NCBI GenBank assembly: GCA_046542995.1
Contig: JBKHAH010000008.1
Location: 1-57,927, forward strand
Length of the DNA: 57,927 nt
Source: Perlabentimonas sp046542995
GTDB taxonomy: Bacteria; Bacteroidota; Bacteroidia; Bacteroidales; Tenuifilaceae
Reading direction: 5' to 3'
The notes below the pieces were generated by a model that was not told the DNA's origin, ran no database searches, and saw only the letters and a program-made list of their open reading frames with translations. Position 1 is the stretch's first letter. Each line of letters starts with the position of its first letter. Position numbers and translations under genes: made by a program. Shown here piece by piece: positions 35,800 to 45,023 of the stretch.

Positions 35800-38004
35800 A
35801 TGCAAAAAGTGAAGACAGAATCAGAAATATCATTAACGGAGAACCTGAAGAAGTATTTTGGCTTCGGGAGTTTCAAGGGGAATCAGGAGGTAATTATCCG
35901 AAGTGTGATGGCAGGGAACGACACTTTTGTTCTCATGCCAACAGGAGGAGGTAAGTCGCTTTGCTATCAGTTACCAGCACTAATAAGCGAAGGAACAGCT
36001 ATCATTATATCGCCATTAATTGCCCTTATGAAGAATCAGGTGGACGCCATGCGAGGTTTTAGCCTCGATGATGGAATTGCCCACTTTCTTAACTCATCTC
36101 TAAATAAAACACAAATACAAAGGGTAAGGGAGGATATGCTTAGCGGAAAAACCAAGATGCTATACGTTGCTCCCGAGTCGCTTACAAAAGAGGAAAATAT
36201 TCAGTTCCTTAAGCAGGTAAAAATTTCGTTTTACGCAATTGATGAGGCGCATTGTATATCGGAATGGGGCCACGATTTTAGGCCCGAGTACCGAAGGATA
36301 AGACCAATAATTAATGAGATAGGAACAGCTCCAATTATTGCCCTTACCGCTACAGCAACACCAAAGGTTCAGCACGATATACAGAAGAACCTTAGCATGC
36401 TCGATGCCAATGTTTTTAAATCATCCTTTAATCGCCCAAATCTTTACTATGAGGTTAGGCCAAAGGTGAATACAAGTCGTGAAATTATTAAGTTCATTCG
36501 GAATAACCCTGGTAAATCGGGCATTATTTACTGCTTGAGCCGTAAAAAGGTTGAGGAGATTGCCGAAACGCTTAAGGTAAATGGCATTAAGGTGCTCCCT
36601 TACCATGCCGGCATGGATTCAGCCACACGAAGCGGTAATCAGGATAAATTCCTGATGGAGGAGGTTGACGTTATTGTGGCAACAATAGCCTTTGGTATGG
36701 GTATTGATAAGCCCGATGTGAGGTTTGTAATACATTACGATATTCCCAAGAGCCTTGAGGGCTACTATCAGGAGACTGGCCGTGCAGGCCGTGATGGTGG
36801 TGAGGGCAAATGTATTACCTTTTACAGCTACAAGGATATTCAGAAGCTCGAGAAGTTTATGCAGGGTAAACCCGTTGCAGAGCAGGAGATAGGTAAGCAG
36901 CTGTTGCTCGAAACGGTTTCCTATGCCGAGTCATCGGTTTGCCGTAGAAAGATGCTGCTGCATTACTTTGGGGAGGAGTACCACGAGGAGAATTGCGAAA
37001 CCTGTGATAACTGTGTTCACCCTAAAAAGCAATTCGAGGGGAAAGAGTACTTACAGCTGTTAATTGAGACCATACTGGCAGTTAAGGAGAAGTTTAAGGC
37101 AGATCATGTAGCAAATATCCTCTGCGGAAATATTACCACGTCAATAAAATCATATAAACACAATAAACTTGAGGTTTTTGGAGAGGGCTCCGAGAAGGAT
37201 GTGAAATTCTGGAATGCCATTATTAGGCAGGCCCTGGTAGCCAAGTTCCTTGAAAAGGATATTGAGAATTACGGTTTGCTTATGGTTACAAAAAAAGGTA
37301 AAGATTTTCTGAATGAACCGCATGATATCATGTTTACTCAGGATCACGAGTATGAAGCCGCCGATGATGATGACATGAATATTTCCCAGTCTGGGAAAGG
37401 AGGATCATGCGACGAGGAGCTCTTTGCAATGCTCAAGGATCTTAGGAAAAAAATTGCCAAGAAGAAGGACCTTCCGCCGTTCGTAGTCTTTCAGGACCCC
37501 TCGCTAGAGGATATGGCCATACAATATCCTGTTACTATTGATGAGTTGCAGAATATTACAGGTGTTGGCGCAGGCAAGGCGAAACGATACGGAAAAGATT
37601 TTATTGAGCTCATTAATGCTTACGTAGAGGACAAAGAGATCATTCGTCCGCAGGATATGGTTGTTAAATCCGTTGCCAATAAATCCTTGCTTAAGGTATT
37701 TATTATTCAAAGTATCGACAGAAAAATGGATTTGGAGGATGTGGCCGATGCGAAAAATCTGGAGATGCAAGAGCTTATTGGAGAAATTGAGGCCATTGTA
37801 AATTCTGGAACCAAGATTAACATTGATTACTACATTCAGAATGTTATTGATGAAGATAAGGTAGATGAGATTTACGATTATTTTAGGGAGGAGGCCGAAA
37901 CCGAATCCATAGATGAGGCATTGGAATACTTGGGCGAAGAGGATTTTACTGAGGAGGAGATAAGGCTTGTTCGCATCAAGTTTATATCTGAGTTAGGTAA
38001 TTAG
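35800..38004 (+). CDS. recQ: ATP-dependent DNA helicase RecQ
   Basis: RecQ, a 3'-5' DNA helicase in recombination and fork repair. Superfamily 2 motifs are seen: MPTGGGKSLCYQLP near residue 46, the DEAH box AIDEAHCISEWGHDFRP near residue 146, and YQETGRAGRDG near residue 325. An RQC domain with zinc cysteines (C..C in NCETCDNCVHP) and an HRDC domain (about residues 520-600) follow. At 734 residues it has an extra C-terminal segment of about 100 residues beyond HRDC, often seen in the phylum. ATG at 35800. A terminator follows at 38021. Confidence 0.96.
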   Translation: MQKVKTESEISLTENLKKYFGFGSFKGNQEVIIRSVMAGNDTFVLMPTGGGKSLCYQLPALISEGTAIIISPLIALMKNQVDAMRGFSLDDGIAHFLNSSLNKTQIQRVREDMLSGKTKMLYVAPESLTKEENIQFLKQVKISFYAIDEAHCISEWGHDFRPEYRRIRPIINEIGTAPIIALTATATPKVQHDIQKNLSMLDANVFKSSFNRPNLYYEVRPKVNTSREIIKFIRNNPGKSGIIYCLSRKKVEEIAETLKVNGIKVLPYHAGMDSATRSGNQDKFLMEEVDVIVATIAFGMGIDKPDVRFVIHYDIPKSLEGYYQETGRAGRDGGEGKCITFYSYKDIQKLEKFMQGKPVAEQEIGKQLLLETVSYAESSVCRRKMLLHYFGEEYHEENCETCDNCVHPKKQFEGKEYLQLLIETILAVKEKFKADHVANILCGNITTSIKSYKHNKLEVFGEGSEKDVKFWNAIIRQALVAKFLEKDIENYGLLMVTKKGKDFLNEPHDIMFTQDHEYEAADDDDMNISQSGKGGSCDEELFAMLKDLRKKIAKKKDLPPFVVFQDPSLEDMAIQYPVTIDELQNITGVGAGKAKRYGKDFIELINAYVEDKEIIRPQDMVVKSVANKSLLKVFIIQSIDRKMDLEDVADAKNLEMQELIGEIEAIVNSGTKINIDYYIQNVIDEDKVDEIYDYFREEAETESIDEALEYLGEEDFTEEEIRLVRIKFISELGN

Positions 38005-38020
38005 TTTTTTTGCATATTCT

Positions 38021-38055
38021 AAAAAGGGTTGATTTTTTGTTTCAACCCTTTTTTT
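38021..38055 (+). terminator. Rho-independent terminator of recQ
   Basis: A stem of about 12 bases (AAAAAGGGTTGA with TCAACCCTTTTT) with a T-rich loop and a T run lies 17 bases after the recQ stop. Confidence 0.9.
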
Positions 38056-38168
38056 ATGCACTATAGATATCCATAAAAAAATACATCGAATTATTTATTT
38101 TTTGGATGGTTTTTCTTAATATTACGTAGAGTTTTAAGCAATAAGGATACTAATCAAAAAATATTAGC

Positions 38169-39056
38169 GTGACACCCTTACTTCAGGTTAATAATCTTAC
38201 AAAATGGTTTGGGAAAATTCAGGCTGTTAATAGCCTAACTTTCTCGGTAAATAGGGGTGAGATTGTTGGAATATTAGGCCCAAACGGAAGCGGAAAATCC
38301 ACTACTCTGGCCCTCTTGTTGGGGGTAAAATTCCCTGATGGAGGCTACTTCAGATGGTTCGATAATAAGCCAAATACGCCCGATAACAAAAGGATTGGTT
38401 CCTTGCTAGAGGTTCCTTACTTTTTCCCCTACCTAAACCTTAAAAGGAATTTAGAGTTGGTCGCTCGTGTTCGAGGTTCTGGCCTAAGTGATATAAACAA
38501 GGTGCTTGATATGGTTGGGCTTTTGCCAAGAAGCAAATCAGAATACTACACGCTCTCGTTGGGCATGAAGCAAAGGTTGGCAATTGCCAGCGCCCTGCTT
38601 GGTGACCCTGAGGTACTAATTCTTGATGAGCCTACCAACGGGTTAGATCCTGAGGGTATAGCAGAGGTTAGAAATCTCATTGTTGAGCAAACCCAACGTG
38701 GAAAAACGATAATTATGGCAAGCCATATCCTATCGGAGGTTGAAAAGGTTTGTACCGATGTGGTAATACTTAAAAATGGTGAGATGCTAAGTAAGGGGCC
38801 AGTGGGTATGTTGCTGAAGGATAAAACGATGGCAACGGTATGCGCCGATAATGTATCTGCACTTAACGATGCTCTTGTTGAATTATCTGATGTTAAAATT
38901 GTTGAGCAGAAGGGAGGTAGGTTTCTGGTGGCTTTGGAAGATAGTATGACCACTACCGATTTAAACCGAGGCTTATCTGAAAAAGGTGTAATTTTAAGTG
39001 AATTGGAGATATACAGGAAAACGCTTGAGTCCCAATTCCTCGAAATGGTTAAATAA
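38169..39056 (+). CDS. ABC transporter ATP-binding protein
   Basis: An ATPase subunit with Walker A (LGPNGSGKSTT) near residue 36, signature LSLGMKQRLAIASAL near residue 132 and Walker B (VLILDEPTNGLDPEG) near residue 153. The first helix of the ATPase is of the export type found with ABC-2 permeases, and the permease gene follows 17 bases later. The product is 295 residues, with a C-terminal extension of about 80 residues typical of this export subclass. Start: GTG at 38169. The substrate is unknown. Confidence 0.88.
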   Translation: MTPLLQVNNLTKWFGKIQAVNSLTFSVNRGEIVGILGPNGSGKSTTLALLLGVKFPDGGYFRWFDNKPNTPDNKRIGSLLEVPYFFPYLNLKRNLELVARVRGSGLSDINKVLDMVGLLPRSKSEYYTLSLGMKQRLAIASALLGDPEVLILDEPTNGLDPEGIAEVRNLIVEQTQRGKTIIMASHILSEVEKVCTDVVILKNGEMLSKGPVGMLLKDKTMATVCADNVSALNDALVELSDVKIVEQKGGRFLVALEDSMTTTDLNRGLSEKGVILSELEIYRKTLESQFLEMVK

Positions 39057-39073
39057 TTCCTAAAACTTGTTCC

Positions 39074-39901
39074 ATGCTTAATAAACTATTTCAAATAGAA
39101 AAACTAAAAACCCTGAACTATAAGGCGTTTAAAACCATTGTAATTCTGCATGCCTTGCTCTTCTTTCTTGTTGTAACAGTAGCCAGTAGCTTTAAGGTAC
39201 ATGTACAGGGAATTACCATTGAGAAGTTATTTTTTTTCCCATACGTATGGAATACCCTTGCATGGTTTGCCAGCTGGTTTAACCTGTTGCTGGGTATTGT
39301 GGCAATCATGCTGGTTACTAATGAGTTTCAGTATAGAACATTCCGTAAACAGCTTATTGATGGACTAACAAGGAATGAACTGTTAACTGGAAAATTATTA
39401 GTTTTTCTACTGCTTGCAGCCTATACAATGCTATTGGTATTCTTGTCAGGTTTGATTTTTGGAATAATAAAATCGCCTAGTTTTAGCATTGAGAATTTTA
39501 TTAACGGGTTTACGTTCCTCCCTGTGCTATATGTGCAGGCTTTAGCATACATGCTCTTGGCCATGCTTTTTGCTTTTATATTTCGTAATACGGCATTTTC
39601 TATACTTGCTTTCATTCTTTATTTCTTTCCGGTTGAGCCAATACTAAGAGCATTCATGCCCGATTCTATCACCAAATTCATGCCCGTTAAGCTCATCTCA
39701 AATCTTACCCCCATGCCCGATTTTGTTGGCATATCATTAAGTGATGCCATACAATTTTCAGGTCAGGGTGGTGAAGGTGCGCTTGCCTTTGGATTAGTCC
39801 AAAAAACCATGCCGCTTATTTTATCGGCCGGCATTACAATTGCCTACTGCTTGCTGTTTGTCTATATCTCTAAACTTATTGTCCAATACAAAAACTTTTA
39901 A
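39074..39901 (+). CDS. ABC-2 type transporter permease
   Basis: A 275-residue integral membrane protein with about six membrane segments, partner of the upstream ATPase (17-base gap). Typical ABC-2 permease features are the N-terminal helix, the basic cytosolic stretch NEFQYRTFRKQLIDGLTRNE and the following segments LLVFLLLAAYTMLLVFL. No substrate-specific motif is visible. ATG at 39074. Confidence 0.82.
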   Translation: MLNKLFQIEKLKTLNYKAFKTIVILHALLFFLVVTVASSFKVHVQGITIEKLFFFPYVWNTLAWFASWFNLLLGIVAIMLVTNEFQYRTFRKQLIDGLTRNELLTGKLLVFLLLAAYTMLLVFLSGLIFGIIKSPSFSIENFINGFTFLPVLYVQALAYMLLAMLFAFIFRNTAFSILAFILYFFPVEPILRAFMPDSITKFMPVKLISNLTPMPDFVGISLSDAIQFSGQGGEGALAFGLVQKTMPLILSAGITIAYCLLFVYISKLIVQYKNF

Positions 39902-39916
39902 TTTTTCTTTACGTAA

Positions 39917-39940
39917 AAACTTAAACATCTTTTTAAGTTT
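39917..39940. repeat. Perfect inverted repeat between the ABC permease and the T9SS cargo gene
   Basis: Two perfect 9-base arms (AAACTTAAA and TTTAAGTTT) with a 6-base spacer. There is no T tail, so it is a weak terminator at best or an operator for the next gene. Confidence 0.5.
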
Positions 39941-40006
39941 GACATTCTCGTTGTTGCACAGTATATTTACATTTTGAGAGTAATTAACCAAAAAATAATA
40001 ACCGTT

Positions 40007-41047
40007 ATGAGAAAAATCTACTTATCCGTTATTTGTTTACTTCTAGCAGCCAGCGTTAGTTCGCAAACTGTGCTACGTTATGATTCTCATGGCTTTGATG
40101 CCGACCATGTAAATAATATGAAAATTACAGAGTACGTTGAGCCAGGCGCTGAAGGCAACAATGTTGTATGGGATTTTAGGTCGTTAGAACTAGTTAAAGA
40201 GTTTACGGGGAAACTCGATAATCCCTCTTTTACAAAAGGAGCCAATATTTTTAATGAGTCAAACTCGGTTCTCGAAGAGTTTGGCAACCTGTTCTTTTTT
40301 AATGTTACCAAGGATGCAATTGAGCAGCATGGGTACATGTCGGGGCGAGGAACAGTAAACATTATTTACGACCAGCCTTTTGTTAAAATGAGGTATCCGT
40401 TTACTTACGGTAGCTCTTTTGCTGGCTCGTTTGATGGTAGGTACAATTCTAATGATAGGCAGCTGGGTACGCTTGCCGGTTCCTATGCCGTTAAGGGCGA
40501 TGGAATGGGCGTGCTTATGCTTCCCGGAAACTACGTTTATGAGAATGCATTAAGAGTTAAAGAGGTAAAATCCTACACCCAAATCATAAACAATCGTAGT
40601 TACGATATTGAGACCATAACCTATCGTTGGTACGTTAAAGAGCATAGATTTCCCATACTTGTGCTTATTGAGAGCACAACAGCGTATGAGAGTGGCCGAA
40701 CCCATACCTCAACTCAGGCAGCTTATAATCCAGTTGCTTTTGAAGATAACAGCAATTCCCTTGAACTTGAGACAGTAGTACATGACCTAAAATTGAAGGC
40801 TTACCCAAATCCATATCACAATGAGGTGAATATACGTTTCGACCTAAGGGGCGAGAGCAAGGTGAACCTCTCAGTTTATGACCTGAATGGTAGGCAGGTT
40901 AAGGTGCTTGTTGATGGAGTAGAAGCTGCTGGCGAGAGAATGTATAAGTTTTCTGCAAAGGAAATGGGGCTAAGCGCAGGTGCATATATTGTGAAGTTGA
41001 ATGTAAATGGAGCGAAAGCAAGCCAAAGGATACTTGAATTACAGTAA
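40007..41047 (+). CDS. Secreted protein with type IX secretion C-terminal sorting domain
   Basis: A 346-residue secreted protein with a signal peptide ending about VSSQ. I see no recognised catalytic domain in residues 25-270, which form beta-rich sequence. The last ~80 residues are a type A sorting domain, with LKAYPNPYHNEVNIRFDLR, VNLSVYDLNGRQVK and GAYIVKLNVNGAKASQRILELQ, the pattern recognised by the T9SS. The protein is therefore expected at the cell surface or released. ATG at 40007 is preferred over TTG 39974. A terminator follows at 41070. Cargo function is unknown. Confidence 0.88.
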   Translation: MRKIYLSVICLLLAASVSSQTVLRYDSHGFDADHVNNMKITEYVEPGAEGNNVVWDFRSLELVKEFTGKLDNPSFTKGANIFNESNSVLEEFGNLFFFNVTKDAIEQHGYMSGRGTVNIIYDQPFVKMRYPFTYGSSFAGSFDGRYNSNDRQLGTLAGSYAVKGDGMGVLMLPGNYVYENALRVKEVKSYTQIINNRSYDIETITYRWYVKEHRFPILVLIESTTAYESGRTHTSTQAAYNPVAFEDNSNSLELETVVHDLKLKAYPNPYHNEVNIRFDLRGESKVNLSVYDLNGRQVKVLVDGVEAAGERMYKFSAKEMGLSAGAYIVKLNVNGAKASQRILELQ

Positions 41048-41069
41048 AAGTATTTTATGAGATTTTTTG

Positions 41070-41098
41070 AAGGCTGTTCATACTGAGCAGCCTTTTTT
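41070..41098 (+). terminator. Rho-independent terminator after the T9SS cargo gene
   Basis: A stem of about 11 bases (AAGGCTGTTCA with TGAGCAGCCTT, one wobble) with a 3-base loop, followed by a T run. Confidence 0.9.
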
Positions 41099-41125
41099 AG
41101 TGCTTCAATTATCCAATTATAGTTC

Positions 41126-41133
41126 TAATTTTG
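41126..41133 (+). promoter_or_regulatory. Candidate -7 box for the M28 peptidase gene
   Basis: TAATTTTG matches TAnnTTTG, 25 bases before the ATG. Confidence 0.42.
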
Positions 41134-41158
41134 TTCTTGAAAACTAACCTACTTCAAA

Positions 41159-42664
41159 ATGAGGATACTTTTTTTTCTGATAATTTTGTTTGCTTCCTGC
41201 AAAGCAATGCTCTCGCAGGAGCAGATTACTGTCGAAATTTCAACGGATAGGTTAAAAAGGGATGTTTTCTTTTTGGCATCCGATAGTCTTGAGGGGCGAA
41301 AGTTTCCTGGCAAAGGACGCAAAATTGCGGCTCAATACATTGCTGATGAGTTTCAGAAACATGGGCTTAAGCCAATTAATACCGACACAGAATCATACTT
41401 CCAGCCAATACCTGTAAACCATGTAGATAATGGTTATACTGCTGTTAATGTTGGCTCAGGCTTTGTTCCTTCTGGGTATCTTTACTCTTTTGTTTCTTCA
41501 AAACCATATTCCGATAGTTTGGAACTGCCAATACGTTTCTGGGGAGAAAGTAATCCCAAAAACCAAAATATTGGCGATACCATTGTGCATATTTATAGAG
41601 AAGATACTGATGAGGCAATAAATTCAGTTAATGTAATTAGAAAGAATACTGATGCAGAGTTCTTCGCCATCTCCTTGCCAAAAAGTGAAACTAAGCGAAT
41701 AATAAGGAACGAATGGTTCTCAACGGGATACATTTATCCAGATAGATTAAAGAGTAACCGATTTTCATCAGGCCTCTGGCTTTATGATTATTTGGAAGAT
41801 ATTGAGGAGGATGTTAGGCTCCTGCTTTTTAATAGCAAAACGTTTGAAACACTATACAACAAAAAGCCAAAAAGGGCCAATAGAATTGCAAAAAGAAAAA
41901 TAAGGAAGGGTGAGCCAGCATTAACATCAAGCATCATTATTAATTCTAACTTCAATGTTACAGAGGAGCAGATGTGGGATGAGAATGTTATTGGGTACAT
42001 TGAGGGAACCGACCTAAAAGATGAGTATATTATAATTTGCGGACATTACGACCATACCGGGAAAAGGGGCGATGATATCTTTAATGGAGCTGATGATAAT
42101 GCATCGGGAACCGCTGGAGTTATGGAGCTTGCAAGAATGTGTGCAAGTGCTGTTAAGAATGGCTATGAGTTTAAACGCTCACTGGTTTTTGTGGCATTTG
42201 CTGCCGAAGAGACTGGCCTGAACGGCTCAACGTACTATGCCGATAATCCTGTCTTTCCTCTTGATAAGACTGCGCTGGTTGTTAATATGGATATGATTGG
42301 CCGTTCCGATAAGGGTCAGGAATACGCTGGGCACGTTAATTCATGGCCAATTGGAGGCAACAAAAGGAAAATTCGGAGGGTTCTACGCTCAGTTGATAAG
42401 CAGATTGATGAAACCCATTTCTATTTAAGAAAAAAATTCCCTGAAAATATTATGTGGTTTGCCGGTTCAGACCATTACCCTTTTTTGCGTAAGGGTGTGC
42501 CAGCCCTTGTGGTCAGTACCGGAATGCACCCCGATTATCATAAGCCAACAGACACTGCAGAGAAGATAAACTTTGGGAATATGGCCAATGTTATAAAAGG
42601 GTTGTTCGTTTTATTAACTGAGGTGGCAAGTAATCCTAACGATTTTCCTTTGTTAAACAAATAG
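41159..42664 (+). CDS. Secreted M28 family metallopeptidase
   Basis: A secreted zinc peptidase (501 residues, signal peptide to about MLSQ). The catalytic domain is in the C-terminal half and has the M28 pattern: HYDH (in IICGHYDHTGK), ADDNASGTAG, AEETGLNG, VNMDMIGRSD and the late HPDYHKPTDTAEK, giving His, two Asp, Glu and His ligands. A ~120-residue insertion precedes the HYDH motif. It may act as an aminopeptidase or glutaminyl cyclase-like enzyme. It is convergent with the DppC-like gene (1-base gap). Confidence 0.88.
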   Translation: MRILFFLIILFASCKAMLSQEQITVEISTDRLKRDVFFLASDSLEGRKFPGKGRKIAAQYIADEFQKHGLKPINTDTESYFQPIPVNHVDNGYTAVNVGSGFVPSGYLYSFVSSKPYSDSLELPIRFWGESNPKNQNIGDTIVHIYREDTDEAINSVNVIRKNTDAEFFAISLPKSETKRIIRNEWFSTGYIYPDRLKSNRFSSGLWLYDYLEDIEEDVRLLLFNSKTFETLYNKKPKRANRIAKRKIRKGEPALTSSIIINSNFNVTEEQMWDENVIGYIEGTDLKDEYIIICGHYDHTGKRGDDIFNGADDNASGTAGVMELARMCASAVKNGYEFKRSLVFVAFAAEETGLNGSTYYADNPVFPLDKTALVVNMDMIGRSDKGQEYAGHVNSWPIGGNKRKIRRVLRSVDKQIDETHFYLRKKFPENIMWFAGSDHYPFLRKGVPALVVSTGMHPDYHKPTDTAEKINFGNMANVIKGLFVLLTEVASNPNDFPLLNK

Positions 42665-42665
42665 C

Positions 42666-43877
42666 TTATTCGCTCTTTGTATCAAAAGCATCTCTTAGCC
42701 CATTGCCCATTAAAGTAAACGCTAATACTAAAAGCATAATGGCAACTCCGGGAATAATGGCAAGGAATGCTTTATCCATAATAATATAACCGTAGTGGTC
42801 TTTTATCATTGTGCCCCACGAGGGCATTGGTGGCTGTACGCCTATTCCTAAAAAGCTTAATCCCGCTTCAAGCAGAATTGCTGTTGCAAAATTACCAGCA
42901 GAAATTATTATTACAGGACCTAAAACATTTGGAAGTATATGGTGGAATATAATTCTACCAGAGCCAAACCCCATAATCTTTGCTGCTTCAACAAACTCTT
43001 TTTCGCGCAGGCTCATAACCTGCCCCCGAACCACGCGGGCAACCTCCACCCACATTGTAAGGCCAACAGCCACAAATATTTGCCAGAAGCCCTTGCCAAG
43101 CACCATTGTTAGCGCAATAACCAGAAGTAATGTTGGGATTGACCAAACTACATTTACCAACCACATCACAATATCGTCATACCAACCTCTAATATACCCT
43201 GCCGATGCCCCCAGCGTTATACCAATTATAAGTGATATTGCCACTGCAATAAATCCAACCGATAACGATATTCGCGCGCCAATAATAAGGCGGCTAAGCA
43301 TGTCACGACCAAAACGATCGGTTCCCAGCCAAAATGTTTGACTCCTAACATGATTGTTCTCAATTATTTGCTTAATGTCATTTAGCGAATACTTGGTTTG
43401 TTTTCCATTTGAAGAAATGGTAACCGTGTTTTCATTAAAAAGGACTTCATCTGCCGCGTATTCTGGAAAAATAACTTCAGCTATGTTATGCTTTGTTTCA
43501 ATAAGGATACTGTCTTCGGGTTCAGTGAAGTGCGTTAGCTGAACATCCCAATTGTTAATGCTGTACGATAGTATTGGAACTTCGCGATAGGCTTTGTGCT
43601 TCCCTTTGACCAGCCTCCTCAGTATGCTCCCCTTATCAGTTTTACCCTCTCTTGGTAAGAGAAAAAAATCAACTTTAAACCCGGGTTTTTGAGTGGCCAG
43701 TTCAAGGTGCTGATTGTTGGCTCCCGGAGTGGAGTCGGGGGTAATAAGGTAACCCAGCATGGCGATAATTGCAACAAAAGCAATAAAAAGAAACGATGCT
43801 AACGATAGCCTGTTGTTAATAAAACGGCGAAATGCTATTTGCCATGGTGAGCCTTCTCTGCTATATGTTTCTATCAT
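42666..43877 (-). CDS. ABC transporter permease, DppC/OppC type
   Basis: An inner-membrane permease of the peptide/nickel ABC family (403 residues). The C-terminal half carries the conserved EAAKIMGFGSGRIIFHHILPNVLGPV motif, and the family GLSFLGIGVQPPMPSWG is present. The first periplasmic loop is enlarged to roughly 120 residues (about 50-170), with no resemblance I can name. No partner genes for the other subunits are in the window. It lies 23 bases downstream of the GT2 gene. Confidence 0.87.
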   Translation of the reverse strand: MIETYSREGSPWQIAFRRFINNRLSLASFLFIAFVAIIAMLGYLITPDSTPGANNQHLELATQKPGFKVDFFLLPREGKTDKGSILRRLVKGKHKAYREVPILSYSINNWDVQLTHFTEPEDSILIETKHNIAEVIFPEYAADEVLFNENTVTISSNGKQTKYSLNDIKQIIENNHVRSQTFWLGTDRFGRDMLSRLIIGARISLSVGFIAVAISLIIGITLGASAGYIRGWYDDIVMWLVNVVWSIPTLLLVIALTMVLGKGFWQIFVAVGLTMWVEVARVVRGQVMSLREKEFVEAAKIMGFGSGRIIFHHILPNVLGPVIIISAGNFATAILLEAGLSFLGIGVQPPMPSWGTMIKDHYGYIIMDKAFLAIIPGVAIMLLVLAFTLMGNGLRDAFDTKSE

Positions 43878-43900
43878 CAGCGGTAAAAAATATTAAGCCA

Positions 43901-45022
43901 TTAGGTATTTCGTCCTTTCCAACTAACAGAGCCAAAAAGGGATATAAAAAAAGATACGCATACATAGAAAGGATACATCAGTTGCAAAGGTATAAAAACC
44001 TTTAATAGGTATATCTTGTTATACTTTCTCAAGTATTTGTAAAGTAAAGTAAAATCAAGCAATGATTTTACTCCTAAACCAACCCCGAGCAATAGCCAAC
44101 CAGCCGAGTTTAATGCTGATGTAAAAAATGCCATCAGCAGCATTAGGTTAAACAGCAGTACGGTTACTCCAACCAGAACTGTTGCCCAATCGCGGTATGC
44201 GGTTGCTTTTGATGCCCAGCGGGCTCTCTGTTTTAAAAACTCTCGCAGCGTTCTAGCTGGCTTTGAAAAGACAAGGGATTTAGAGGTATGAATGCATGCA
44301 ATGTTATGGTTCCCTTCACGCTTTGCGCTATGAAGCAAAAAAACGTCATCGCCCGATTGTTGCGCAGGGTTTAGCAAATTTATAGTGAAATTGAGTTTTT
44401 TTTGGTTGATTGCTAGATTTGCCGAGCTGGCCATTATGGGGAAACCCATAGCACATGCACCCAATGAGCTGGCAGTTAGGCTTGCATGTTCCAGCGCTTG
44501 CATCATCTCAAACAATGATTTGGCAGGCTCAAGCATTACCGCCCCAATAAGCATGGTGCTGTTATTTTGGTTAATAGCGTTAGCCATTTCAAACAGCCAG
44601 ATGTCTGGGTGAGTGCAGTCTACATCCGTAAAAACCACATGCTCGGTTCTGACCATTTTAACACCAAGGGCAACCGCCTGCTTTTTCCCGGTTTTGCCGG
44701 GAGGCAAATCAAATACTGATAGATTTTTGAGTTTATCCTGATAACTCCTGACAATTTCAGAGGAACCATCAGTGGAGTGGTCGTTTACAATAATAATTTC
44801 ATACTTATCCTTCGGATATTTTTGCTTTTGAAGGGATTTTAAATGGTTATGGATATTATCAGCCTCATTTCGCATGGCAATAACTACTGTTATTGGCGGG
44901 GCTGATTTTGCTGTTGTTTCTTTCTTTTTACTAAGTATGCTAAATCCAGAAATAAATAAAATTACCATGCCAGCATAGCAAGCGCATAGGATTATAAAAA
45001 ATATCCAAACAGGCAGCATCAT
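43901..45022 (-). CDS. GT2 family membrane-associated glycosyltransferase
   Basis: A 373-residue glycosyltransferase with an N-terminal membrane helix (LPVWIFFIILCACYAGMVILF), a GT2 domain, and C-terminal membrane helices (about residues 280-370). Motifs: VVIAMRNEADNI, IIIVNDHSTDGS, DVDCTHPD (DxD-like), SGDDVFLLH and QRARW (the QxxRW motif). I take the ATG at 45022, one base after the aminotransferase stop, rather than the longer frame. Donor and acceptor sugars are unknown. Confidence 0.88.
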   Translation of the reverse strand: MMLPVWIFFIILCACYAGMVILFISGFSILSKKKETTAKSAPPITVVIAMRNEADNIHNHLKSLQKQKYPKDKYEIIIVNDHSTDGSSEIVRSYQDKLKNLSVFDLPPGKTGKKQAVALGVKMVRTEHVVFTDVDCTHPDIWLFEMANAINQNNSTMLIGAVMLEPAKSLFEMMQALEHASLTASSLGACAMGFPIMASSANLAINQKKLNFTINLLNPAQQSGDDVFLLHSAKREGNHNIACIHTSKSLVFSKPARTLREFLKQRARWASKATAYRDWATVLVGVTVLLFNLMLLMAFFTSALNSAGWLLLGVGLGVKSLLDFTLLYKYLRKYNKIYLLKVFIPLQLMYPFYVCVSFFISLFGSVSWKGRNT

Positions 45023-45023
45023 A

